In this document: piece by piece, positions 1 through 12,300 of the stretch
How positions within the stretch are numbered: the stretch's first letter is position 1
Layout of the letters: each line of letters starts with the position of its first letter
Assembly: GCA_963978905.1 (NCBI GenBank)
Contig: OZ022258.1
Span: 52,374,591 to 52,438,590 of the forward strand
Origin: Trichostrongylus colubriformis
Lineage: Eukaryota > Nematoda > Chromadorea > Rhabditida > Trichostrongylidae
Length of the DNA: 64,000 bases
Direction of reading: 5' to 3'
Made by a program: the position numbers and the translations under genes
The notes under the pieces: generated by a model
Seen by the model: the letters and a program-made list of their open reading frames with translations, nothing else
The model's database searches: none
What the model was told of the DNA's origin: nothing

Positions 1-36
1 AACGGTCACTCTAATTACACTTTCAGCATAGTTCAC

Positions 37-196
37 AAAATCATAAAATAGTAGGAGTGTTCTTCTTTTTTCACAAAACAGGCCCACTTCTCAACCGTAG
101 CAAGATGTGTCCACCATGGTGCATCCCTACTTTGGCTTTGCAGGCTCTGAAGAAAGCGATAAGGCTGGACAAGGTCAATTAATATCTTGGATTTGG
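37..196 (-). CDS. Possible next exon at the left edge
   Basis: A strong acceptor (TTTCTTGCAG at 197-198) opens a frame starting SKILIDLVQPYRFLQ whose phase fits the one-base overhang of the exon at 497-725. The frame is open for about 50 codons to a stop near base 37. The peptide does not look like FnIII and may instead be repeat sequence. Confidence 0.2.
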
Positions 197-496
197 CTGC
201 AAGAAACAGAAGGAGAATACAATGTCAAGGTTTATAAAAAATCGAACTTGGACACCTATTAGCAGGCTTCTCCCACTATCCCTCTTTACCACCAAGCACC
301 TCCGATAGTGGTCACCTCTCCCTCTACCCACGAGTTATTGTCGCTTGCAGTCCTTGCACATCTGAGTCTCTTAGTAGCGAGAAGTGGTAAGCAGTAAACT
401 AAGTGGTTTCGCAGCGCGGTGCTGCATAAATGCACGAAGAATCCTATTACAAAAATAAAAAAGTCAATAAAATAAAGCCCTTGCTGGAAAACTAAC

Positions 497-3400
497 CAGG
501 ATAAGGTTGACTGCTCTGACTAACGGCAAGTATTTGACGAAGTGGCGGATACGTGATAGGAATCGGTACCACCGTCTCTCGGCCATAGATCAGCATTTCC
601 GACGAGGTGACGAACACGAATAGCTTATCAGCTATTGCAAATGCCGACATTGCTTTCAATCCTTTCTCTGAAAAGCAGTTGACCTGAGTTACTCTACAGA
701 GTGAAATCATGTGCGCTTGCAAATTCTGAATCTTAATTCACTGACAGGAACGAGAAAGCTCATCTGCCAGATCTAAAGCTGATGTCAGTGGTGGGGAATA
801 CATGGGAACCGAAAACTCAGTTTCAGATTCCTTAATCTGACTCTAGGAATGACGTTTTCTTCGGACCCATCCGCTTAGGTAACTGTCTATGTAATTATAT
901 AGTGAATCTTGAAAGGGTCAAAATAGGCTCAGCTACAAAATCATGACTGAAGTGGTCACTGTCTCATGCTTACCTCAAAACCCTTACAAGACTTCTTTTT
1001 ACTCTCTTCCAGCTTTGACTATAGACCACATTGCACTTTCTGTTTGCAATATGTTTGTGCTCCTTGTAGGCAATTGCGAAAGAGCACCTATCCGCGCAAT
1101 GAAGAAATAAACAAATTCAGAGAAAGTGTGAGAAGGGCGGGTAACAAAGTCTGGAAATCAAGAAAATGTGAAAAAAGGGTTCAACATCAGTTTCATGATG
1201 CCAAATGTTGTGACCCGTTGAACAGATCACTTCTTTTAAAGACACCGGAAGGGGGTAGTTTTTGGCCTACGGTGGAACAATCTAGATCGGACGAGTTTAA
1301 GGGGCCGCCATTGTACAAACTCGCCAACTTGACGCCTAGGCATGGTGCCAAGGGGAGATGTTGTTATTATGAAGTTGTTCTTTTCTTTCACTTTTTCCTT
1401 GTTCTTTCTTGTATTGTTTCTATATGTACATGCTAATGTAGTTGGGAAGGGGCACTCCACTGCGCTGGGAGTCAGGTGCTGAAATTAAAGTTGGGTCGCG
1501 GCCCGTCTCCTACAGCGGACAACTCGGAAAGTCAGTGTGTCGATGCAAATGGAATGCGAATACCACACCTCAGCGTCGCGCTTTTGAATCGTCGTTACAA
1601 CATGCTCATTTCTTTGCATCTTCCTCTTGTTTCGGACCTCTTCCGGTTCCTTTAAAGATAGTGAGAGGGTTGATGTGGGTAATGAGAATTCTTAAACTGG
1701 GTCTCGCAAATCAAAGCTACGAGTCTAAAGAACTTTATGTGGCGAAATTTCTGATGAGAAAAAGCGCTCTCGGGCTTTCTAAAAGCCGTCTTCTTCGACA
1801 GCTGCCATTTGTTTTATCTCAGCCCGCCCCTTCTTTGGGCCCGACCCGCCCCTTTTGATAGTCGGCGACAAGGGGGTTTTAAATCTCGAGTTTTAGACCG
1901 TTTCATTCCGTTTTTCTTTACTTTTGTACTGTTCAGCACCTCGACCTTCAAATTCGATGATCTTTCAATATTCAGCCCGAATTACTCCTATCACTGCCTT
2001 TAAGGAGATTCCACGCATTCTGTCCACTCTGTATTCAGTATTTCGTAGCTTTTCTGTGTTGTGACCAGTGCAATATGCGAACACCTGTTTATAAAAAAAA
2101 CCAAGCGTATGGAAGGCTATGGTGACTGTCTGAATGAGATTTCATTTCAAGGGGTGAAGGTACATATTAGGTTGGACGGGAAGTTCTGGGACACTTTTTG
2201 TTTTTTCCTGTAGAAACCTGTAAAGCTTCGGGAGCATTTGGTAGTGGGGGGTATATGAAGCGTCTGAAAAGGGCTTCTGAATAGCACATTCATATTCTCT
2301 ACGGCTTCAACTAGCAGTGAATTTACGGCAATTTCGCGAAAGGTGCGAAATTCACGAACACCGCCTCGGTTCCTCAGCATGCGAGGCCACTAACAAAATT
2401 AACCAGTCGATGGACCCAGGTACTGTCTCTCATATGGCGGCAGCCCGATGGCTCGATCGGCTCAAATTGGAACAGGAAAATATTCAAAAAATTGCATTGA
2501 GAAAAAAACTTTTTTTTTTGAAAATTTTCAAAAAAATAGGAAACTGTTACCATCCAACACGACAGCCACTGCCGATCTCTACTGCAGGCAATTGGACACC
2601 GGAGCGCCAAAACTTACCGGAAAAATGGACCAAGACCTCTTCCTCCACGATAACGCTCACCCACATGTGGCAAAGTTGGCGTGTCAAAGGATCCAGGACC
2701 TCGGCTGGACGACGCTTCCCCACCCACCATATTCCCCGGACATGTCCCCAACTGACTACCACCTATTCCGGTCGTTGAGCCACTTCCTTGACGGGCGACA
2801 GTTCAAAGATGACGACGATCTCAAGAGCGGGCTCCAGAACTTCTTTGACCAGAAGTCTCCCGAATTCTACCGGAAGGGTATCTACGATCTTCCTGAGCGT
2901 TGGCAGTACATTGTAGATCACGATGGTGCATACTTTGGTGACTGAAGTTACATGTGAGTAAAATTAAAATAAATTGAATTTTTCTCACAAGGTGTCCCAG
3001 AACTTCCCGTCCAACCTAATATTTAGTCTAGAGAGTACACGGTAGCTATACGGTAAGATAATACCCACGGTAATCCTGTGATTATCCTACCGTATACATA
3101 TCGTATGCTTTCCAGATTGAAGCTGCATACCCCATTTCCAAGTCACGCTTGCAGTATTAAAGCCACTTGTGGCTGCTACATCTCCGCTAACAGCTAAGCG
3201 AAAGAAATTCGAAGAAGGAAAAAGAGGAAGTTTTGCTTACCTCCAAACTTATTCCAATCAATGCGTACTTCATTGCATTTATTGTTTTCCTCAACATCGA
3301 TCACTATTAGGCCATTCCATGTTAAAGCATAGATCTTCGGTGAAGATGCTCGATTCCAGGCAAACTCTATAATCATTTGAAGTGCATGAAAGGAATCTTG

Positions 3401-6315
3401 AGACAGGACGGAACGAAAAATTCAGCAGAAAAAATTCGTCTCAGTTGCAAGTAAGCCACTTGTGCCACTACATGTGAGGCCTATTTTTCTATTTTATGAA
3501 ACTTCTAAACCAATGCTTTTTCATACCTGTCATCATCCATGTAACTGTTTGACTCGCCAGACAAGGAACAACTAAGGCCAGATTTTTTTCGTTGCTACGA
3601 GCAAGGTTCAACCAAAACAGTGAGCCGTTACGAGTCAGTAGATAAGCGGTGCTGGAAATTATTCCCGGATTATTATACAATCCTACCAAACTACCAAATT
3701 ACGCAAAAATACACTGTCTCACTTCTTGAATGGATCAAATGTTAGCTGTTTGGCATCGGTGGCTCCAATGGAGAGTTCTATGAGCTTTCTCGGAGTCAGG
3801 AGTGATGTTGTGAGGAATGCATCGAGTGGAAGTTGATAGAGCGCCTGACCAGACACGAGCAGCAGACGATGGCCTACCCAGTCCGATGTCATCGTATCCA
3901 CTCGTGAAACATCACCACCGATTGACACCTGGAATATTCTCCAAAGTGTTGGTCAACATCTGATTTTTATGAAGCACCACATTTCTATCCAGAAAGGTAG
4001 ACCGTCAGGCATGTATTCCGTTCCTGCTGTAACGTGGTCAAAACAGTATTCATGAAAGGAGGGATCCATCTGAAGGACAGATCTGATGATGATTAGCGAA
4101 ATAACCAGGGTTAGAAGGATTGGATGCCCTGGAAAAAATTCAATACGGAATTAGGGGTGTGTACCACTAAGCCTAGAAATAGCGCGGCTGCCCGCGGCGA
4201 GCGGCGCGACGAGTGCGAGTTGTTTGCCATTTTATCTATTGAAACAGCAACAACAGCAACATACATAGGCGAACTCACGAGGCTTCAAACCTGTAATCTT
4301 TGACGATTCACGGTAGCATCCCAATGCATCCTGAGTGGAATTCCAACCGACTGCGGTAAGTCGTACTGGTGGTGCTGCGAATGCGACGCCGGAACGCGAC
4401 TTTCAGACGTAAGGGTACACACCCCTGGATTAGATATGGGGTTCATGGCTACTGTAGCAACCACGCTCGCCATTACGTTTTATCATAAAAGGTTCAGGAG
4501 CCTATCCTTAGTGACGTATTGGCTGTCAATCCTCATGTCCGACCTATGTATCTGCCTGATCGTGAAGCGCTACCGCTCAATAGGTTAATACTGTTATTGG
4601 TTTTCCCCATTTGGTCGCGCTCATACTTTGCGCCGGTAGGGTGTGGCTGCGTTCACAGGCATAGTGGCACGGAGAAGGTGCAGAGACTACGCAAGTATCG
4701 ATACAGGGTAGCACAAGCGGAGACGCAGCGACACGCCGCCGCTTCCTGTCAAGGGCACTGCGAAGTATGAGCGCGGCCTTAGCATTTCTAACTCCGAATG
4801 AATGGCTTTTTAGTTTTACAGAGATTAGCATGTAGAGCGAATGAGTACAGTGGCGGCGAGTGACTGAAGGGTGCAACAACCATGAAAAATGAACAACTAT
4901 CCCAATAAAGCTCATCCAACACAAAAATAAGTTGTACTTTATTACTCAGCCCACGTGCTCAGCATGCTCGCCTTCCATCATTGCCTCAGGAGGGTTTAAG
5001 GGAATCGCCTTCACTCTTTTGGCTTGATTATAGTGGCAAAACAGCTACACTCCTAGTTCAGTTGGGCACGAGCGTGATCTTAAGGTTGCAAGGAGGACCC
5101 TCGTATATGGCATCCTGGAGAGATTTTCTTTTTTTCTATTTTTAATAATGTAGTACCTTGTGAACAACGTTGTCGATGTCGTTGGTGTCGATCTGGACAA
5201 GCACTGGCTGAAGGGAATCTTGCTCCTTTCGTACTGCGAACAGATCATTGCCAATAAAAGCGATCGCCTGGTATTCCATCTGAAAGTGTTAACTTAAGGC
5301 AAGCCGTACATTTCACCTAGTGGAAAAGGGAATAAATCAGTTGGAAAGCGGATAAATGAGCAAAACATTCTCTTCAGTAGACACGGCAACCTGCTTTTAG
5401 GACAGTGATTGAGGGTATGTGGCCAATGAAGAAAATCTCGAAGTTATTCATTCAAGTGAAAGGTTGGGGCCTAAAAAGACTGTCCATGGCTGAATTTCCG
5501 GTCAACCGCACGCCCATGACTCGTAGTGGAGGCGACCTTTTGATAGTTGCCGCCTTTTAGTGTGGTCTGCCCCTTGCGCGCATTAAGCACTAGAATTTGA
5601 GGATTAACAATAGTTGGGGGTCATAATTTTCAGATTTTCGATGTTCCAATTCTCGAATATTGTGCTTCTAAGGACCTCGATTTTTATATTCAATCGTCTT
5701 TTCACAGTAAGCCCAAATTACGCTCATCACTGTCCTTAACCACGGAAGCGTGGGTGCTGAGTGATCGCCAGGATAATAGTTAAGGGAACATCGCAATCAG
5801 CAGAAGCCTTTTAGTCCCCTTCTGACCATAGGTCTCGTGCTAGTTTCCCACAAATAAATCGGCATTAGAAAGACAGACAGGCGAGAGGTGTGGAGTTGTT
5901 GGGGGTGGAAAGAGACGATAGACACCACTAAGCTCGTCCGTCTCGTCAATTTCAAAGCGAAGACTACTTCTGAGAGTGGGTATCCTTGCAGGAAAATAGA
6001 GCTCTTACGACCTTACTGCTCATTTCTTTGCAGGCCTAGGAGTAGGCGGTTCCTCTCCGTGATCTTTGAATATGCCTTTTTAAGAATCCTAAGAAGGCGA
6101 ACGGTTTAGGGTTTTCCACGAGGAAGCAATGGAGGTAATATGTAGAATATGTACAAGCGTGAAATTCGTGCCGTGATAAATACTTATTACCCGGTTCACG
6201 TGTGAGACCTGACGTTTCTCTCGTTTCGGTGCCGGTTCGTCTTGAGTAACATTGGTTATGGCAATAAGAGCATTGGTGGAATCTATGGCAAACAGTCGTA
6301 CCAATGGTTTCAGTT
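497..6315 (-). CDS. rol-3: ROL-3-like propeller 3 (6 exons, continues off the left edge)
   Basis: Exons: 6191-6315, 5157-5279, 3723-3928, 3527-3690, 3241-3366, 497-725. Blades read [39 protein letters not shown] (close to the DWVGxxLYW consensus), [36 protein letters not shown] and [20 protein letters not shown], closing with [12 protein letters not shown], like the QP-P end of YWTD blades. All joins are in phase except 3241 to 725, where an exon of 3n+2 is missing. The first exon contains APKREKRQV, a dibasic stretch matching a furin-like consensus. A mariner (2167-3019) fills part of the 2.5-kb intron. Confidence 0.82.
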
Positions 6316-9300
6316 CTAGAAATCGTGATGTTTATTGAAGCAATATTTTGGGCAAAGCATTGCGTTCATACTTGACTATAAGGCTACGCTAACACGCTTA
6401 CCACTGCTGTCTATTGAGATCTTCGGAGTGAACTCGCCAACGTTACTCGGTTCATTGGCTGCTGCTACGGAACATTCGACCTTTAAGCTTATGCAGAATC
6501 AAAAATTAAATTCAAACAATTCAAATAATTAAGCAGTGCAAAAGAAAAAAAACCAATCAATTCAAAAAGTAAGTTCAAAAAAAGCTGTGAAATAACGAAG
6601 AAGAAAATTGGAAATCTACTGAGCGAACTCCCTCACCTTGCCACTTTTCACTTCGAAAGAGATGTGTGTTACAGTACTTCCCACTGGGCCTCCTTGTGTC
6701 GTACCGTCATCCTTCAAGAAATAGCTACTTTAGCTTTTGATTTTACAGAAATAATTAATTTTAATAATTATTTTAATTATAATTCCACTGACCTTTGTGC
6801 AATTAATGATGTACTGAAAGGGCGTGGCATTCCATTCATGTGGGGGTGACCAGAAGAGCGAGATGATCGCTCGAGCTCCGTCAACAGTCTTCTGAAAAGT
6901 CATGAAGTTACTGGCAGAACTGGAATATAATGAATTAGTCAAAAATTGTTTGTAATTTTTCTACAAACCATTATTTGAAATAATGCATAGTGTGGAGCAA
7001 GATTTTTGAAGACTGAAATAACCTGTCAGGAATATTCTACAGCATCCAAGCTGTGTGCGACACTCGTTCTAGTCTCTCGTTGGGGTTATGGGACATCATG
7101 GAAATACAGAACACTACAAGGCAACGGAAGGGGTTTGCACTGCCTTGGCGCAACGTGCACAAAATAGAGCATCTTTGCAGTTACATAAAGATCTGCTGCG
7201 TCAAAAAGATGAGTGGACCAGTTGATCGGCTGAAGACATACTTCACGATGACCAGATAATTATGGATACTCCTTGGGTGAGTGAATCCTCGGGTTTACCT
7301 AAGCTGCAGCCTTTCTCGCGCCGCCATGGTGCGCTATCACGGCTTACACGCTCTCGAACCCACTCCGACGACACCCATTTTGCCCATTTGGCCCATAAGG
7401 GAGCTGAAGTGGGTGTGGTCGGAGTGGATTCGAGCAGGTGAAGCGCCATGATGACGCATTGTGGCTGCGCGGGAAAGGTACAGCTGGATGGTCCCCATGC
7501 ATTGTGGCTAACTCCGTGAGGGGTGAGTCGACCTATCTGGTTATTATCGTGAAGTGTGTTTCAATCGCATGGTCTGTTTAAAGGAATCGTCCTCGGAAAA
7601 AGAGTTTTTATGTTACCCATATATTTATGTTGTATTTGCTTAATGTGGACCGCATGCAAAATTTCACGCAAAAATGTGAATTCGGCCAAGACACAGCACC
7701 ACAATGTCTCGGCCGAGTGGGCGGGATCTCCGAGTAAAAGTCCCGTCCCGTCGTCCGTCGCGATCGGAGACGCATCGTAGGAGCAGAAAATCACTAAAGA
7801 GACCCTCTCTCCGTTTCCAACCGCGACGGACAACTGAACAGAACTTCTGATTGGAGGCCCCGCCCACTCGGAAGAGAATTCGGGGAGCTGTATCATAGCT
7901 GAATTCTCACTTTTTCGCGTGAAACTTTGCATGCGGCCCCTTTTAAGCAAATACAACCTAAACATATGGGTAAAGAAGAAGCTCATTTTTCCGTGGACGA
8001 TTCCTTCAAGTGTCAGCCTCAATATGCGATTAATATGCCAAGTGTCAGTCAGCGAACGAACACTGACCTGTTGTGTGGCATAGAGTCGCACATTTGTTGG
8101 AGCTGTAGGAGGTTTCAACGGTGCTTGCAATCCAATCTTACTCGTATTGAATGCCAACCATGGTGTGACCCCTGAAAATACAATTCTACGAAGCTACAGT
8201 TCACTTGTAGTGAGTTGGTTACAGTAATAATTGCACGTAGTTGTTGAATTTCTCAAAAAAGCAATTCTGCAAATCTGAAAGCGAACCGGCAATGCTGACA
8301 TCAAATCGTTGAGCAGACGACCACGACTGGAGCAGTTCTGGAGGAAGGGTCATCTTTGTCATGGTAGTGACAGCTGTATGGGCATCTCCGATGAACAGTT
8401 TGTCTTTGTAAAGAGATATCTGAAATCTGATTCGTGGAAGGATACGGTGAAGGTTACAGAGGGAGAATTTTCTACTGTCGTGCGAACTGGAGACCAATCA
8501 GAAGGGTTTGCGAATAAATTTTCATTGCCGGGACTTGAATGACTGTCATACACTGTGTCGACGGGCAAGGCTGCGCTGGTACGATAGTATTAGGTTGTAA
8601 GGGAAATTCTGGCCGGTTTTTCGCGCTCACAAGATAAATTCAGATATCAGAGCGCGTTAACATGAATCAGCTTACATATTGTGCTCCTTAGATAGACAAA
8701 AAGTTGCTCTTTTTGAATATATGTTTTATTTGGAATGCCACAAGGTTTTCGAATCATTAGGGAAATTTTGAAGTACTGCGAAAATGGCTTTTTTTGGTTG
8801 ACTTCATGAGTTCTTGTGTCATGGAGTCTCAGCGAAGGCAACCACAAAAGTGAATACTGCAAGAGGAGGGGGTGAAGCACTGAATGGAACACTTTGTCCC
8901 TGGTTTTAGAAGTGCAGAAATAAGAACGAGTGGATTGGTTTTCAAGTGACCAAATCGCTTTAACTAAAACGGCAGAAAGCGATGAGCGTCCATACTTGCA
9001 GGGGATATCAACAATTATTGGCCCTCAATAAACAAACTTGGTTAACCACCTCAAGTGGCCTTGATTTGGAAAAACCCAAAAAGTGGGTGCCGCGGGACCC
9101 CTCACGGCAGTTATGCGCGAGTGCATTTTTCACAAATCCTGTTCAGTATTTGTAGTAGTTGTAGGCTGAAGCTCTCACTCGTGCATCACATTCACCATAT
9201 TTAGCGTTAGCTGAGCCGCACTTTTCCAAGCACCTCGACAGCTCCTCCAGGAGCAGTGTGTTCAGAAAGAATGGCGATTTGGAGTCGAATTTTTTTCGTC

Positions 9301-12300
9301 TCGCGCGATATAATACCTCAGCCCCTCATCAAATTGAGATGTGTAGGTATGCGTAATGTTGACAAGAGTTATGTATCAAATGGTGCTTATTCTGTGAGAA
9401 AGGATGCACTCTGAGCCGACTCATGATCTCCCAAATTCGAAATTGCAAAAACCGGCCAAAACTTTCTTACAACCTAATACCATCTGGATGGGATCCCCCA
9501 TTTCCGCTATCCTCCAATTTTACCTAGATCGATAAGTACCAAATGCAATCTCTTTCCGAAGGTTTCAAGAAGCACTGTAATTTGACCATATGCTGAGGGG
9601 GTGTATACCCTCAAGTCAGGATTTAGCAAGACGATGAGCGACGTGCGACGCAGTGTGTGCGAGCTATGCGGGTCGTGGTAGGTGGGTCTTAGAATGATTA
9701 CACGGCAATGCTAGGGGCGCGATACGCAGCTGACTTGTAATCGCTTCGGGTCCCCACAGCATGGCCCCTTCAGCTCGTCCGCATTGCTTCGCTTGCGACA
9801 TGCCGCGGTGCAAAACCCTGACATAATGATACACACCTTGGTGAGGGCCTACATGGGTAAAGTGATGGGTGATCTAATGTGCACTGGCTGAAGCGATAGT
9901 TGAGGAAGAAGTATAGAAGCGATAGAATACAAATGAGAAAAGGGAAGAGAAAAAAAAGAAAACGTTTGGAAGAATTAAGAAAACCTTGTAAAGAACGTTG
10001 CCAGGCTCTTGTCGAGGTTCGACAACCCACGATAGTTCATCTTTCTTCGTTTCTCCCATCGCTACACTTTCTGCTAAAATAAAATGGTATTTTGCATCGT
10101 GAATAAGACTTATATAGATAAAAAATCTGAAAACAACCTTGAATTTCCACACGAAAATCCGAAAACAACCTTGAATTTCCACACGATTTGATATATCAGT
10201 AGGATTTACGGGAACGACAGTGTTGACGTCTACCAGAGCGTAGTTGACGTTTAGCGAGCCGAGCTTCTTGTCACACTGGCCGACTCGGCCACGTTGTGTC
10301 ACGAAGATCACTTTCTCGTTCGATACCAGCAGTTGACGAATTCTGTGAATACACACTAGCCGTAGCAGCCCTCATGCTTGATCATTTTGAAGAAGGAGTG
10401 TGTCAGGACACTCGAAATGGACCAGGTTTGTCAAGTTCGCGGTGGTCATCGAATTTCCATAAGCCGTAAAGCCATGTAGAAAATGGACAGATCATTTCTC
10501 CTCTTTCAAAGAAACCGTTGTCTTTGATCACTTAGTGACAGCAGAAATGCGTCATAGCGACGGCAAGGGCGAAAGAACGTGGCCGTCGCGAGCTTGACAA
10601 CCTGTGCCACGTCGAGTGTCCTGACCTACTCCCTTCCAATATGTATCTCACACGCCCAATCGCCTCTGTCCATTTCAGTAGACTGATTTGAAAAAATAGT
10701 GAATTTGACAAGGGAACCTAACAAATTTTCTAAACTCACTGTGGCAAGTCACTTGATGTGGCCAAAGGGCGTGGCGTTCGGTCTTCTTGGTTCAACTCAT
10801 AAAGTGCCGTAGTTCCATTGGGAAACTTAAGTTTGTCTTTATTCAGAATTCTAGGCAAAGTGGGCGTAAAGCTCGAAAAATGGGTACCTGGGCAAGAAAG
10901 TGAATTTCACCACTTTTATCGTCTGAGGACAAACCGATAATCTCGGAACACTCTTCAAAAGGCGGTACGCAAGAGAAAATCCTATAAATTACCAAAACCT
11001 TGAGTATTTCGAAAAAGTAGAATCGGAAAGTAACCTGTGAAACCTCACACATGGTCCACAGTTCCTGTAAGGCGATAAGTGATAATCTGGTATGAGGTGG
11101 CCAATACCAAACTAGCTCTACTCGCCAGTACTGTGATAAAATTCACGGACAGAAAACTAGTGAACGGGAACACTTCCGTCGGTTCAGAGACTCGATGGTA
11201 GACGACATTGCTCTAAAACTCATGAAATTCGAAGAGAATATGAACTTATCCGGAAAAAAAACCAGTTATATATATATATATATATTTCGTCGAGAGCAAA
11301 GAAGAAATCAAGGCATGCTCACCTACACAAATTTATATGGTACAAGCATGAAACAGTAAAGAAAAAAATTAAAAATAGGTTTTTTATGATTACTAGACCA
11401 TACCTCGTTGGTACCCAAACTATAGATTGTCTTCGTAGTGTTGTCGAACGCCATTATCCCATCGCAACACGGTTGGAATACTCCAGCTCAAAATATTCAA
11501 AAGTTACGATTTCTGGACTCTATTTGGAGAAAAAAACAATTTATCAATTTAAAAATTAACAGCATTATTTTCTGGGCAATCAATATCCTCTCAGAAAAAG
11601 AGAGAAAACAAATGGTTCTTCGAAATCTATTCGAGTCAGCCACGGCCTCTGACAGGTCGTTTCCTTGTCAAACGTTTCGTTCGTGTATTGTTTGTAATTT
11701 TGCAAGGTCTAGATTATCGAGGGTGTGGTAAAGAACACGAAAAATCCGGCTCCGCGCCCATCTTCTCCACTCCAGTTTCCTTTCTGCTCTTCATATGTTT
11801 CAGGGACTTGGAATCTGCGTAAGCAGGAAGATCATGCGGTCGATGTCATCGAAAGAACGATGTTTTGAGTGTCTCGATACACGCAATCACAGAGGGGAAT
11901 CTGGAGTTCCGAACTTCGAAGACGATCCTAGATCAGGGGCGTCGTCATGTCTGCCAAGGAATCGAAAATGGGATGGGCTGGACACGTCGTACGATGTAGC
12001 GATGACCGTTGGACCACAGCGAATCCCCGAGACGTGAATGGAACACCTGAATAATTACCGGCTCGATGATCAGACTCCTTTACGAAGGAAATGAGTGAAG
12101 AGGTGTTCTGAAGCCAGAAGGATTCACTGAAAGACTGTGGTAGGGTAGGCGGGGCCGGATGTGTACCTTAATGTCAGGATGCCGCACTGCGGAATGTCGC
12201 AAGCGAAGCAATGCGGACGAGCTAAATTGTTGGGTCCCGAAGCGATTAGAAGTCAACTGCGTATCGCACTCCTAGCATTACGTTGTAATCGTTTTGAGAC

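Noticed and set aside
966..1436. 156-codon plus-strand ORF
   Set aside because: No motif, overlaps an opposite-strand ORF, lies in a receptor intron and has no splice partners.
2317..2778. Two overlapping plus ORFs as independent genes
   Set aside because: Both are frames of the deleted mariner transposase at 2167-3019.
7561..8157. 198-codon minus-strand ORF
   Set aside because: It is a chance read-through: the real FnIII exon (8068-8171) followed by the family-A MITE after the splice donor.
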